From NCBI GenBank assembly GCA_021713395.1, contig JAKJJT010000003.1, forward strand, positions 1 through 64,000: a DNA stretch of 64,000 nucleotides. Direction: 5' to 3'. Made by a program: the position numbers and the translations under genes. Each line of letters opens with the position of its first letter. The first letter of the stretch is position 1. The notes beneath the pieces are model-generated. The model saw nothing but the letters and a program-made list of their open reading frames with translations. It did no database searches and was not told where the DNA came from. Shown here one piece after another: positions 8,963 to 19,019 of this stretch. This DNA is from Thiotrichales bacterium 19S9-11 (GTDB taxonomy: Bacteria > Pseudomonadota > Gammaproteobacteria > Francisellales > Francisellaceae).

Positions 8963-9127
8963 TCATACATCAAGTTTAAATTTTGTGCCACAATATGGAC
9001 ATTTATTTTCTGTATTATTTTCATCTAGTTCGATAAAAACCCTTGGATGTTCACACCAAAGATTATTATCATTAACTGGACAGTAAACCGGAAGCTCTGT
9101 TGTTTTTACATGGATGATTGTTGACAT
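8963..9127 (-). CDS. Zinc-finger domain protein, zf-CHCC type (54 aa)
   Basis: This short gene encodes MSTIIHVKTTELPVYCPVND and continues to ...KCPYCGTKFKLDV. The ligand set Cys16, His27, Cys43, Cys46 follows the zf-CHCC pattern (C-x10-H-P...CPYCG), the small bacterial relatives of the NDUFS6 complex-I subunit. It sits 24 nt after glnE and 49 nt before waaF on the same strand, a conserved neighbourhood for this family. The upstream sequence AAAGGGAATTATT gives a good ribosome binding site before the ATG at 9127. It is presumably a cytoplasmic zinc-binding protein; its role is not established. Confidence 0.85.
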   Translation of the reverse strand: MSTIIHVKTTELPVYCPVNDNNLWCEHPRVFIELDENNTENKCPYCGTKFKLDV

Positions 9128-9151
9128 AATAATTCCCTTTCTACCCTTATT

Positions 9152-11887
9152 TTAACCCCTATCATTGACTAACCATTGATGATAGATTGTTACTATTTTG
9201 TTATCATAAGGCTTTACTTTGTTAATCTCAACCAATAACGGCTTATTTTTAAACACACATTCATAACTTAAGTCTCGATAAAAACAATAAGCTTCAACTA
9301 AAAATTGTGCTTGCTCAAATGATAATAATTGTGCAGATTCCATTGATTGAAATATACGAATATTATCTGTAAAAATACTAATTTCTTCATATTTTTGTGT
9401 ATATGCAAGCGCCATATATTGTGCTAAAAACTCAATGTCAATCATACCACCTGGAGAGTATTTTATGTCAAAATAACCTTGTTTTGGCTTATATAGATTT
9501 TCATTCATTTTTATGCGCATTGCTAATACTTGTTGCTTTAGTTCATTATCATTACGTTCCTTTTTTAATATTTGAAAACGTATCTTATTAAATATATCTT
9601 TCACTTCTTGACTACCGGCAATCCAACGAGCACGTGTTAAAGCCTGATGCTCCCAAGTCCAAGCCTGATTTAGTTGATATATTTTAAATGCATCAATACT
9701 TGATACTAAAAGCCCAGTTTCGCCTGAAGGTCTTAAACGTAGATCAACAGAGTATAGTCTCCCTGAATAGCTACGTGTTTGCATAAGACTTACAAATGTT
9801 TGCACCACTTTTGCATAAATACGCGTTTCATTGTTAATACCTGCCTGTGTTTGGTAAAGAAAAATTAAATCTAAATCAGAGCCAAAACCTAGTTCATAGC
9901 CTCCTAATTTCCCATAAGCAATGATACTTAATGATGATTTAAGCTTCTTTAACTCATCTGGCTTAAAGTCAAACTTTTGTTTTACTTTATCCCATGCAAT
10001 ATCTAATATTTGATCTGTAAATGCTTCAGCTAACGCACTTAAAACATCTGATGTTTCCATTAATGTTAAATTACGACGATGTTCAGCCAAAGCAACTTTA
10101 AAGACCTCTTCAACTTTAAGTCGTCTTAAAATTTCTAGTGCTTCTTCTCTATCACTTATCTCAACCTGCTCCAGCCTATTATTAATCATTAATTGATAAG
10201 CACTTTTATCCAAATAGAGTTTGTCGTAATCATCTGATAAGTTTAATATAACTTCTAATAAGTGAGGAAACTGAATAATACGTTCTGAAAACCACTCACC
10301 AATTGAAAGCACATCAACTAATTGTTCTAACTGATCTTTAGATTCTATCAATTGATGTAGGTAAGTACTTCGACGCGAAATTGTTTTTAATAATTTAGTT
10401 ATAACACTTAGCAAACTAAGCTGTTCTGTTTCTTTAAATTTAATTATTTCTTTTTCAAACAATTCTAAAAGCACTTCAATTGATTTTATACTTGCTTCAG
10501 AAATATTTGGATTAGATTTAAACTTATCAAGTTCTTTTTCAAGTCTAAGTTGTGCCCCTATCGTCATCGGCTTATCTAGCGATTTTTTTTGTGGTATCTC
10601 ATTTTCTTTTTTTGAAGATAAATTAAGTTCACTAAAGTGCGTTAGTTGATCAAATACCGTTTGAACATCTTGTACAACTTGTTGATAATTTTCTTCTAAT
10701 GCTTGCCAATTTTTATAACCCAGTATTTCACTTACCCTGTATTGGTTAATTTCTTTCTTGGGCAAATGATGTCTTTGCTGATCATTAATCATTTGTAGTG
10801 CATTTTCAAAGTTTCTTAAAAAAATATATGATTCCCATAAACAATCAGCATCATCTTTATCAATATGTTGATATTTGGCTAAATTACACAAACCTTTAGA
10901 GAGTTCATTTGCTCGCAAATGACGATTTTGCCCCCCATAAATTAACTGATAACACTGAACGATAAACTCAATTTCTCGAATACCGCCTCGTCCTAATTTA
11001 AGATTATCTTTTAGTTTATCCCTCTTCATGTCAGATAATATTTTTTCTTTCATTAAACGAATCGCATTTAAAACTGTATAATCAATATATTTTCTATAAA
11101 CAAAACTTTGAATAATTCGGCTAAGTTTTTGATTGTTATCTGTTAACTGCCTTGACTTAATTAAAGCATAACGCTCCCAGTCTCGAGCATGCTTAAGGCA
11201 GTAAGACTCAAATGCATCAATTGATGTCACAAGTGGAGAACCTTCTCCAAAAGGTCGAAGACGCAAGTCGACACGAAACACAAAACCATCAACAGTTAGT
11301 GCATTTAATAAGTTAACTAATGCTTGTGCGATATATGTATAGATCCTAATTGCGTCAAATCCACTAACTTTTTCTTCATCATAAAGAAAAATTAAATCAA
11401 TATCTGATGAAAAGTTTAACTCTCTTCCTCCTAGCTTTCCTAATGCCAAAACAATCATTGATTCTAAACTATCTAGCCTAAAACGTTTTTTTATACTTAA
11501 CTCAACATTTTCTAATGCAATTAAAACCAAAGCATCTGCAAGTGCTGATAAATGCGCAATAATCTCTTCCATTTTTCGTTTTTGAATCATCATTTGATAA
11601 ATAATATTCACTGAATGAAACTTCCTAAATATACGTAACTTCTGACTTAAATCAGAAAATGTCTGATATGATTCAAATACGTTAAACTGCTCGTGGTAAT
11701 TAAGATCCCAACCTGCCTGAATTGCCTTAATAAAAAGTGCTGTATGCTGCTGTGCAAATTGTTGAACAAATAATGAGCTTTCTAAAAAACGTGCTATCTT
11801 CCCATCTGTTAATGATAGGTTACTATCTGCTTTAAGTTTAGATAATATCGATAAAGTAACTGAACTTAATGGCCTATCTTCTGACAT
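9152..11887 (-). CDS. glnE: Bifunctional glutamine-synthetase adenylyltransferase / adenylyl-removing enzyme
   Basis: 911 aa (E. coli 946). There are two nucleotidyltransferase domains, each with its signature: IVLALGKLGGRELNFSSDIDL near residue 145-165, and AYGKLGGYELGFGSDLDLIF near 660-680, the latter in the adenylylating half. Each is followed by an R-L-R-P-x-G-x-x-G/S motif (RVDLRLRPFGEGSP; SVDLRLRPSGETG) and a helical bundle. GlnE reversibly adenylylates the glutamine synthetase tyrosine in response to PII and glutamine. Its substrate GlnA (27568-28980, Tyr in NLYDLPP) is in the same window. It is the first gene of the minus-strand run with the zinc-finger gene and waaF. Confidence 0.95.
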   Translation of the reverse strand: MSEDRPLSSVTLSILSKLKADSNLSLTDGKIARFLESSLFVQQFAQQHTALFIKAIQAGWDLNYHEQFNVFESYQTFSDLSQKLRIFRKFHSVNIIYQMMIQKRKMEEIIAHLSALADALVLIALENVELSIKKRFRLDSLESMIVLALGKLGGRELNFSSDIDLIFLYDEEKVSGFDAIRIYTYIAQALVNLLNALTVDGFVFRVDLRLRPFGEGSPLVTSIDAFESYCLKHARDWERYALIKSRQLTDNNQKLSRIIQSFVYRKYIDYTVLNAIRLMKEKILSDMKRDKLKDNLKLGRGGIREIEFIVQCYQLIYGGQNRHLRANELSKGLCNLAKYQHIDKDDADCLWESYIFLRNFENALQMINDQQRHHLPKKEINQYRVSEILGYKNWQALEENYQQVVQDVQTVFDQLTHFSELNLSSKKENEIPQKKSLDKPMTIGAQLRLEKELDKFKSNPNISEASIKSIEVLLELFEKEIIKFKETEQLSLLSVITKLLKTISRRSTYLHQLIESKDQLEQLVDVLSIGEWFSERIIQFPHLLEVILNLSDDYDKLYLDKSAYQLMINNRLEQVEISDREEALEILRRLKVEEVFKVALAEHRRNLTLMETSDVLSALAEAFTDQILDIAWDKVKQKFDFKPDELKKLKSSLSIIAYGKLGGYELGFGSDLDLIFLYQTQAGINNETRIYAKVVQTFVSLMQTRSYSGRLYSVDLRLRPSGETGLLVSSIDAFKIYQLNQAWTWEHQALTRARWIAGSQEVKDIFNKIRFQILKKERNDNELKQQVLAMRIKMNENLYKPKQGYFDIKYSPGGMIDIEFLAQYMALAYTQKYEEISIFTDNIRIFQSMESAQLLSFEQAQFLVEAYCFYRDLSYECVFKNKPLLVEINKVKPYDNKIVTIYHQWLVNDRG

Positions 11888-11983
11888 AAATGCATCACTA
11901 ATTTTTTTATTTTATCACGCTAATCGTCTTGCAATCATCATAGCAGTTTAAAGGATACATCCAAACACCTGAGCGACTATTTA

Positions 11984-12012
11984 ATGGTAGAAATGTCTAC
12001 TTGTATTATAAT
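11984..12012 (+). promoter_or_regulatory. Candidate promoter of the TPR-glycosyltransferase array
   Basis: A consensus -10 TATAAT lies at 12007-12012, 40 nt before the TTG start of the first array gene. The -35 region 17 nt upstream (11984-11989, ATGGTA) is poor. It is the only good -10 in the 164-nt gap between the divergent glnE and the array, so it is the likeliest start for a seven-gene transcript. Confidence is limited by AT richness. Confidence 0.35.
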
Positions 12013-12051
12013 CTAAAATAGTAAAATTAATTTATTTAGGCATTTAATTAT

Positions 12052-13863
12052 TTGAAGACTCCTCCTAATATCCGCGATGCGTTTAAATTTTATGAAAAGG
12101 GCAAGCTTGATTTAGCAAAACGAATTTGTAAGTCTTTGCTAAAGCGAAACCACTATGACTTTAACGCAACTGTCCTTTTAGGTGGTATCTTTCTACAAAA
12201 AAACAAATTACAGAACTCTGCAAATTGCTTTTCTAAAGCTGTTAAGTTAAACCCAAATCACCATGAAACTTATAATAGCCTAGGCATTGTGCTCGCTAAG
12301 TTAGATCAAATAGATAAAGCCATTATTAACTATCAAAAAGCCATTCAACTAAACCCTAACTTTCACCAAGCTTATTATAATTTAGCAATTTCACTTCAAA
12401 AACAGAGTAAGTTCGAAGATGCAGTTATAAATTATCAAAAGGCAATTGAGTTAAATCCTAATAATTATGAAGCTTATAACAATTTAGCTAACTCTCTTTC
12501 TGAGTTAGACAATATAGATCAAGCAATTCTTAATTATGAAAAAGCCATTCAACTAAACCCTAATTATTATGAGGCTCATCGCAATTTGGCTAAACTACAA
12601 GCAAAACAACAAAGCACTGATCAAGCAATTGTAAGCTATGAGCAAATAATTAGATTAAATCCTAATAATGATGAGGCCTACTATGAATTAGGTAATTTAT
12701 TTGTTGAAACTAACCGATTAAACCAAGCAATTACATGTTTTAAAAAAGCAGTTGGACTAAATTCAAAGCATTATAAAGCTTATAATAATCTAGGTCTTAC
12801 ATTACACAACCAAAATAAGTTTGATGAAGCACTGCTTTACTATCAAAAAGTTATTGAAATTAAACCAGATATGCCTGAAATTTATAACAATATAGGCATT
12901 GTGCTTCAAAAACAAAATAAGTTTGATGAAGCGCAAAATTATTATGAAAAAGCCATTCAAATGAATCCTAATTATCACGAAGCATATTTTAATCTAGGTC
13001 GTATGCAGCTTTATTTTATGGACTTTATAAATGGATGGAAAAACTATCAACATAGAAATCAAGTTGAAACTGATAGCCTTTATAATCTATCTATGGAAAA
13101 GCCAAAATATACCAATCAAGATCTAAATAATAAAACGCTTTATCTTTATCCTGAGCAAGGCTATGGTGACAACATTATGGTCATGCGACTACTAAATAAC
13201 TTTCTTAATATGAACGTAAACATCATTCTATACACCTCAGATAATCTATATAAGCTATTACAAAAAAACTTTCCATCTGTCACAGTTACTCATAAACCTT
13301 ATCAAGGTGACTACGATTATTACTTGCCTATTATGGATATGCCAATGGTACTGAATATTAATCATGAAAATATACCTCTAGCCTCTGGCTACTTGTCTGT
13401 CGATCACACTTTAGTTCAAGCATATAAAACAAAACTCCTTCAAACTGATAAAAAGAATATTGGCATTGCATGGAAAGGTAATCAAAATCATAAAAATGAC
13501 CATAATCGTTCATTTGACTTAGAAACTTTTCTAAGAAAAATTAATAGAACTAAGCACCAACAGTACTACTCACTACAAGTTGATATCTCTGATCATGAAA
13601 AACAACTTCTCTCTGCAAACAATATCCTTGATCTTGGATCAAACTTTTCTGACTTTTATGATACAGCAATTGCCATCTCATGCTTAGATGCTTTAATATG
13701 CGTTGATACTGCCATTGCTCACTTAAGTGGTGCGCTTAATATCCCAACTTGGGTGTTACTGCCAAAAATAAATGTTGACTGGCGCTGGGGGCATCAAGGA
13801 AGTACATCATACTGGTATGATAGTATAACGCTTATTAGAGATGATCAAATTATTAACTTATAA
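12052..13863 (+). CDS. TPR repeat / GT9-like glycosyltransferase protein, array copy 1
   Basis: 603 aa. Residues 1-325 contain about nine 34-residue TPR units (…KAIQLNPN-Y-x-AYNNLG…), the first degenerate. A conserved junction NGWKNYQHR leads to a C-terminal GT-B-like domain (about 355-603) with GYGDNIM, GIAWKGN, CVDTAIAHLSGALNIPT and DWRWGHQG..SYWYDS..LIRD. The D-T-x-x-x-H-x-x-x-A-L segment resembles the nucleotide-sugar site of GT9/GT41 enzymes. There is no signal peptide or membrane segment, so it is presumably cytoplasmic. TTG start at 12052, with only AGG about 11 nt upstream. It is closest to copy 2 in the array. It likely glycosylates a protein or glycan; acceptor and donor are unknown. 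Confidence 0.8.
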   Translation: MKTPPNIRDAFKFYEKGKLDLAKRICKSLLKRNHYDFNATVLLGGIFLQKNKLQNSANCFSKAVKLNPNHHETYNSLGIVLAKLDQIDKAIINYQKAIQLNPNFHQAYYNLAISLQKQSKFEDAVINYQKAIELNPNNYEAYNNLANSLSELDNIDQAILNYEKAIQLNPNYYEAHRNLAKLQAKQQSTDQAIVSYEQIIRLNPNNDEAYYELGNLFVETNRLNQAITCFKKAVGLNSKHYKAYNNLGLTLHNQNKFDEALLYYQKVIEIKPDMPEIYNNIGIVLQKQNKFDEAQNYYEKAIQMNPNYHEAYFNLGRMQLYFMDFINGWKNYQHRNQVETDSLYNLSMEKPKYTNQDLNNKTLYLYPEQGYGDNIMVMRLLNNFLNMNVNIILYTSDNLYKLLQKNFPSVTVTHKPYQGDYDYYLPIMDMPMVLNINHENIPLASGYLSVDHTLVQAYKTKLLQTDKKNIGIAWKGNQNHKNDHNRSFDLETFLRKINRTKHQQYYSLQVDISDHEKQLLSANNILDLGSNFSDFYDTAIAISCLDALICVDTAIAHLSGALNIPTWVLLPKINVDWRWGHQGSTSYWYDSITLIRDDQIINL

Positions 13864-13871
13864 TTACTATT

Positions 13872-15701
13872 ATGATCAATAAAAAAGTTATAAAAATGTC
13901 TAACCTAAATGATGCGTTTTCCTTATATCAAAAAAAACAATACGGTGAAGCTGAAAGAATCTGTAAATTAATATTAGAACAAAATGATCATGACTTTAAT
14001 GCAATCTGTCTTTTAGGTGGTATTTCTTTACAACAAAATAAACTTAAGGATGCAGTTGAATATTTTTCAAAGGCAATTCAATTAAACCCAAATCATCATG
14101 AGTCTTATAATAGTCTTGGTATTGTATTAGCAAAATCAGATCAAATTGATCAGGCAATCATTAACTATCAAAAAGCCATTCAAATCAATCCAAACTTCCA
14201 CCAAGCCTACTATAATTTGGCAATTGCACTTCAAAAGCAAAATAAATTTCAGGAAGCTATCATAAACTATCAAAAAGCAATTCAATTAAGCCCTAATTTT
14301 TATGACGCTTATCTAAATTTAGCTATCTTATTTGCAAAACAAAAAAAAATAGAACAAGCCATTACTAACTATAAAGAAGCAATTAGACTGAATCCTAATC
14401 ATGAAAAAACCTACTATGAGTTAGGTAGCTTACTGGCTGAAATAAATCAATTAGATCAAGCAGTCTTATGTTTTAAAAAAACCGTTGAACTTAATCCTAG
14501 TCATTATAAAGCCTACAGCGACTTAGGCTTAGCCTTATATAACCAAAATCAATTTGACAAAGCTATGCTTAACTATCAAAAAGCCATTCAGGTTAATCCA
14601 AATGATTATAATATTTATAATAACTTAGGTGCTTTATTTGGAAAACAAAATCAATTTGATCAGGCTATTAGCAGCTATAAAAAAGCAATACAAATTAACC
14701 CTCAATGCTATGAAGCTTATAACAACCTTGCCAACATATATAGAAGCCAAAAAAAGTTTACTCAAGCAATTGATCATTATGAAAAAGCTATACAACTAAA
14801 TGCTAATTACCATGATGCATATAGAAATATGGGACTTATACAACTCTATAATTTTGATTTTAAAAATGGCTGGAAAAATTATCAATATCGCCTAAAGACA
14901 GAAAAAACCTTCTATATACCTCCAGAGGCAGAAAAGATTTATCAGGGACAAAACTTAAAAGATAAAACACTCTGTCTTTATCATGAACAAGGCATTGGTG
15001 ATGCTATTATGACTGCGCGATTCATTCATAGTTTTATACAAATGCATGCAGAAATTATCCTTTATATACCAATAAATTTATATCATCTTCTTAAAGAAAG
15101 CTTTCCAGATGTTAAAGTTATTACAGAAGAGCCCTCTCAAAAAGACTATGACTATCATCTACCCTTAATGAGTATTCCCATGATGCTAAATATTAATAAT
15201 ACTAATGTGCCATTTACTAATGGCTATTTCTCTGTTAATCATGATAAAGTGAAAGCATATAAGACAGAAAATTTTAACTCTAATAAAAAAAACATTGGTA
15301 TTGTATGGAAAGGGAATCCAAAGCATACGAATGATAGAAATCGATCACTTGATTTAAAAACCTTGTTAACAAAAATAGACCAGAAAGATACTCAACAATA
15401 CTATTCTTTACAGGTTGGTATATCTGAAAATGAAAAGCAACAACTAACTGAAAACAATATTTTTGATCTTGGAACAGGATTTACTAATTTTTATGACACG
15501 GCAATTACCATTTCATGCTTAGATGCTTTAGTCTGTGTTGATACAGCAATCGCTCATTTAGGTGGCGCGCTTAGCATTCCCACTTATATTATATTACCAG
15601 AATTTGGCATTGACTGGCGCTGGGGTCATCAAGGAGAAAGATCATACTGGTATGACAGCGTTAGGCTAATTAGAGACAACACGGTGATTAACTTACTATG
15701 A
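13872..15701 (+). CDS. TPR repeat / GT9-like glycosyltransferase protein, array copy 2
   Basis: 609 aa with nine TPR units, then the same C-terminal domain: GIGDAIM, GIVWKGNPKHTNDRNRSLDL, CVDTAIAHLGGALSIPT and DWRWGHQGERSYWYDS. TPR units 3-4 are nearly identical in protein to those of copy 1 (HHE(S/T)YNSLGIVLAK..DQID.AIINYQKAIQ), so copies 1 and 2 are sisters. The start could be ATG 13872 or ATG 13896 (MSNLNDAF), which matches the N-termini of the other copies better; neither has a clear Shine-Dalgarno. It starts 8 nt after copy 1, and its stop overlaps the start of copy 3 as ATGA (15698-15701), so the genes are co-transcribed and translationally coupled. Confidence 0.8.
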   Translation: MINKKVIKMSNLNDAFSLYQKKQYGEAERICKLILEQNDHDFNAICLLGGISLQQNKLKDAVEYFSKAIQLNPNHHESYNSLGIVLAKSDQIDQAIINYQKAIQINPNFHQAYYNLAIALQKQNKFQEAIINYQKAIQLSPNFYDAYLNLAILFAKQKKIEQAITNYKEAIRLNPNHEKTYYELGSLLAEINQLDQAVLCFKKTVELNPSHYKAYSDLGLALYNQNQFDKAMLNYQKAIQVNPNDYNIYNNLGALFGKQNQFDQAISSYKKAIQINPQCYEAYNNLANIYRSQKKFTQAIDHYEKAIQLNANYHDAYRNMGLIQLYNFDFKNGWKNYQYRLKTEKTFYIPPEAEKIYQGQNLKDKTLCLYHEQGIGDAIMTARFIHSFIQMHAEIILYIPINLYHLLKESFPDVKVITEEPSQKDYDYHLPLMSIPMMLNINNTNVPFTNGYFSVNHDKVKAYKTENFNSNKKNIGIVWKGNPKHTNDRNRSLDLKTLLTKIDQKDTQQYYSLQVGISENEKQQLTENNIFDLGTGFTNFYDTAITISCLDALVCVDTAIAHLGGALSIPTYIILPEFGIDWRWGHQGERSYWYDSVRLIRDNTVINLL

Positions 15702-17314
15702 AAGATAAGATGCAATCTCATATCAATGATGCACTTAAGCATTACTTAAATGGTGATTATGATTTAGCTGAAAGATTATGCAATGAATTATTAAAACAAA
15801 ACGGTGATGACTTTTATGCTATTTATCTTTTAGGTGGTATTGCACAAAAACAACACCAATATCAAAAAGCAATTGATTATTTTTATAATGCAATCAAACT
15901 AAACCCTAACCATCATGAAACTTATCATAATTTAGGCCTGGCTCTTCATAAAAAAAATAAGCTAGATGAGGCCATTATTAATTATAAAAAGGCAATTCAA
16001 CTAAATTCTAATGCTTATGAAATTTATTATAGTTTAGGCCTGGCACTTCAAGATAGAAATGAAATTGATCAAGCAATTATTAATTATACGAAGTCACTTC
16101 AACTAAACCCTAACTACTACCAAGCTTATGATAGCCTAGGTTTTGCTTTGTTAGAAAAAAACCAAATAGATAAAGCCATTATCCAATTTAAAAAGTCAAT
16201 TCAATTAAATTCCAATTATCCTCAAGCTTATAACAATTTAGGTGTTGCACTTCAAAATCTAAATAAATTAGATGACGCTGAGATTAATTATAAAAAGGCC
16301 ATTCAATTAAACCCTAACTACTATGAAGCTTACAGTAACTTAGGGGTAGTTCTTCAAAAACAGAATAAATTTGATGATGCAATAATTAATTACAGAAAAG
16401 CCATCCAAATTAATTCTAGCTTTCATGAAGGCTATAGTAACTTAGGCATCATTCAGTTACTCCTCCTAGATTTTAAAAATGGTTGGCAAAACTATCAACA
16501 TCGTTTACAACTTAAAAATTCTAATTTTTTTTATAATCCCTCATTGACAAAACCTACATATACAAACCAAGACTTAAACAATAAGACACTCTATCTTTAT
16601 CATGAGCAGGGCCTTGGTGATACCATAATGATATCAAGATTTCTTAATCATTTTATTAATATGAAGGCCCATGTTGTTTTTTATGTTCCTAAAAACTTAA
16701 AAAAACTTCTACAAGTAAACTTTCCAACTGCTGATGTTATAACAGAACCATACCAAAAGGATTATGACTATCACTTGCCTGTCATGAGCATACCAATGGT
16801 ATTACATATCAATCATAAAAATATGCCACTAACTGCAGGCTATCTATCAGTAAATAAATCATCTATCGAAATCAATCATGCTAACAGCTTTAGAACTGAT
16901 AAAAAAAAGATTGGCATCGTATGGAAAGGCAACTCAAAGCACAAAAATGATAAAAATCGTTCATTTGATTTAAAAACATTCTTAACAAGAATAGATCATC
17001 AAGATAATCAACAATATTACTCTTTGCAAGTAGACCTATCTGATAAAGAAAAGCAGCTATTAAATGAAAATAATATGATTGATCTTGGTTCAAACTTTAC
17101 TGACTTTTACGATACAGCTACTGCAATTTCATACTTAGATGCCTTAATTTCAATTGATACTTCAGTTGCTCACTTAAGTGCTGCACTTAGTATTCCAACT
17201 TATATAATATTACCAGCAACTGATGTTGATTGGCGTTGGGGATATCAAGGAGAAACTTCCTACTGGTATGACAGTATAACATTAATTAGAGATGGTGATG
17301 TTTTTAAACTATAA
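15698..17314 (+). CDS. TPR repeat / GT9-like glycosyltransferase protein, array copy 3
   Basis: 538 aa, seven TPR units (about residues 6-240) and a C-terminal GT9-like domain with GLGDTIM, GIVWKGNSKHKNDKNRSFDL, SIDTSVAHLSAALSIPT and DWRWGYQGETSYWYDS. Compared with copies 1 and 2, the SGALNIP segment reads SAALSIP and the preceding CVDTA reads SIDTS, a change shared with copy 4. ATG overlaps the stop of copy 2. ATG 15710 (MQSHINDAL) is an alternative start that lines up with the other copies. Two TPRs fewer than copies 1 and 2 accounts for the length difference of about 70 residues. Confidence 0.8.
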   Translation: MKDKMQSHINDALKHYLNGDYDLAERLCNELLKQNGDDFYAIYLLGGIAQKQHQYQKAIDYFYNAIKLNPNHHETYHNLGLALHKKNKLDEAIINYKKAIQLNSNAYEIYYSLGLALQDRNEIDQAIINYTKSLQLNPNYYQAYDSLGFALLEKNQIDKAIIQFKKSIQLNSNYPQAYNNLGVALQNLNKLDDAEINYKKAIQLNPNYYEAYSNLGVVLQKQNKFDDAIINYRKAIQINSSFHEGYSNLGIIQLLLLDFKNGWQNYQHRLQLKNSNFFYNPSLTKPTYTNQDLNNKTLYLYHEQGLGDTIMISRFLNHFINMKAHVVFYVPKNLKKLLQVNFPTADVITEPYQKDYDYHLPVMSIPMVLHINHKNMPLTAGYLSVNKSSIEINHANSFRTDKKKIGIVWKGNSKHKNDKNRSFDLKTFLTRIDHQDNQQYYSLQVDLSDKEKQLLNENNMIDLGSNFTDFYDTATAISYLDALISIDTSVAHLSAALSIPTYIILPATDVDWRWGYQGETSYWYDSITLIRDGDVFKL

Positions 17315-17356
17315 TTAATCATTAAAGCAACTCAGTTATAGTCTAATGTAAGAATA

Positions 17357-18976
17357 ATGGATAGTGAAAATACTAAACCCAACATTAATGATGCACTAAC
17401 GTTTTATACAAGTGGGAATTATACGTCTGCTGAAGATATCTGTAATACCCTACTCAAAAACAGTCATCATAAGTTTGATGCAATTTCTCTTTTGGGGTGC
17501 ATTTCACTACAGCAAAAAAGACCACAAAAAGCTATCGACTACTTTTCTCAAGCAATAGAATTAAACTCTAGAGATCACAGAGTTTATAACAACTTAGCAC
17601 TTGCACTTGTACAATTAGATCAAACACATCAAGCAATTATTAATTATGAAAAAGCAGTTGAATTAAACCCTAATTACTATCAAGCTTATAATAACTTAGG
17701 TATGGCGTTTGAAATACTTGAAAGATCAGAAAATGCAATTATTAACTATAAAAAAGCTGTGCAAATCAACCCAAATTATTTTCGTGCTCATTATAACTTA
17801 GGCATCATACTACACCAAGAAAAAGAGCTTGATGAAGCTATTGTCCACTATAAAAAAGCAATACAGCTTGACCCTAATAACTATGAAGTATATAACAACT
17901 TAGCATCCGTATTTCAGGATCAAAATAGAGATGAAGATGCAAAGTATCATTATGAAAAAGCGATTGAATTAAACCCTAACTATTATCAAGCTTATAATAA
18001 CCTAGGGGTTATTTTCCAAAAGCTTAACCAGCCCAGTGAAGCTGAAGACAATTATAAAAAATCAATTCAGTTAAATCCTGAATTTTTTGAAGCATATAAA
18101 AACCTTGGCTTTACACAGCTATTTAATTTTGATTTTGAAAATGGCTGGACAAACTATCAATACCGCTTACAAACCAGTAGTCACAAAAATTTTTATATGC
18201 CAATAACTGAAAAACCAGTCTATAGCAATCAAGATCTTAAAGGTAAAATACTTTATCTTTATAGTGAACAAGGTCATGGTGATGCAATTATGGCCGCAAG
18301 ATTTATTAATCATTTCGCCAATGCTGACACTTCAATTATTCTATATGTACCTGAAAATTTGCAAAAACTGTTTGAGATAAACTTCCCAAATATCGTCGTA
18401 ATCGATAAACCATACGATGAAAGCTTTGATTACCACTTATCAATCATGCATATCCCCGTAGTACTTCATATAAATAATAAAAATATGCCATTAACAAATG
18501 GTTACTTATCTGTTGATGATAATGACATTAAACAATATAAAGATAAATTATTTCAAAGTGATAAACAGAAAATTGGCATTGTATGGAGAGGCAACCCAGA
18601 ACATCAAAATGATAAAAATCGCTCATTTGACTTAAAAGCCTTCTTAACAAAAATAGATCGCAAAGAAAATCAACAGTATTACTCCTTGCAAGTTGACATA
18701 TCTGAGGATGAAAAAAACTTACTTGTTGAAAATAATATTATCGATCTTGGACATCATTTCACAAATTTTTATGATACCGCTATCGCCATTTCTTGCTTAG
18801 ACGCTTTAATATCAATTGATACTTCTGTTGCTCATTTAGGTGGCGCACTTAATATTCTAACTTATATTGTACTTCCAAAAGTTGGTATTGACTGGCGCTG
18901 GGGAGCTCAAGGAGAATCATCGTATTGGTATAATAGTGTTAGGCTCATTAGAGATGGTAAAACAGTTAATCTTTAG
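17357..18976 (+). CDS. TPR repeat / GT9-like glycosyltransferase protein, array copy 4
   Basis: 539 aa: seven TPR units and the C-terminal domain with GHGDAIM, GIVWRGNPEHQNDKNRSFDL, SIDTSVAHLGGALNILT and DWRWGAQGESSYWYNS. There is a 42-nt gap after copy 3. The TPR part is the most diverged of the seven in sequence, but the helix A/helix B spacing is kept. The usual proline after GALNI is replaced (NILTY instead of NIPTY). No hydrophobic export signal is present. Function as for the other copies; no donor or acceptor can be deduced. Confidence 0.8.
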   Translation: MDSENTKPNINDALTFYTSGNYTSAEDICNTLLKNSHHKFDAISLLGCISLQQKRPQKAIDYFSQAIELNSRDHRVYNNLALALVQLDQTHQAIINYEKAVELNPNYYQAYNNLGMAFEILERSENAIINYKKAVQINPNYFRAHYNLGIILHQEKELDEAIVHYKKAIQLDPNNYEVYNNLASVFQDQNRDEDAKYHYEKAIELNPNYYQAYNNLGVIFQKLNQPSEAEDNYKKSIQLNPEFFEAYKNLGFTQLFNFDFENGWTNYQYRLQTSSHKNFYMPITEKPVYSNQDLKGKILYLYSEQGHGDAIMAARFINHFANADTSIILYVPENLQKLFEINFPNIVVIDKPYDESFDYHLSIMHIPVVLHINNKNMPLTNGYLSVDDNDIKQYKDKLFQSDKQKIGIVWRGNPEHQNDKNRSFDLKAFLTKIDRKENQQYYSLQVDISEDEKNLLVENNIIDLGHHFTNFYDTAIAISCLDALISIDTSVAHLGGALNILTYIVLPKVGIDWRWGAQGESSYWYNSVRLIRDGKTVNL

Positions 18977-19019
18977 TGCTATAATTTAAAAACAACCGAT
19001 GCTTAATAAATAAGAAAAT

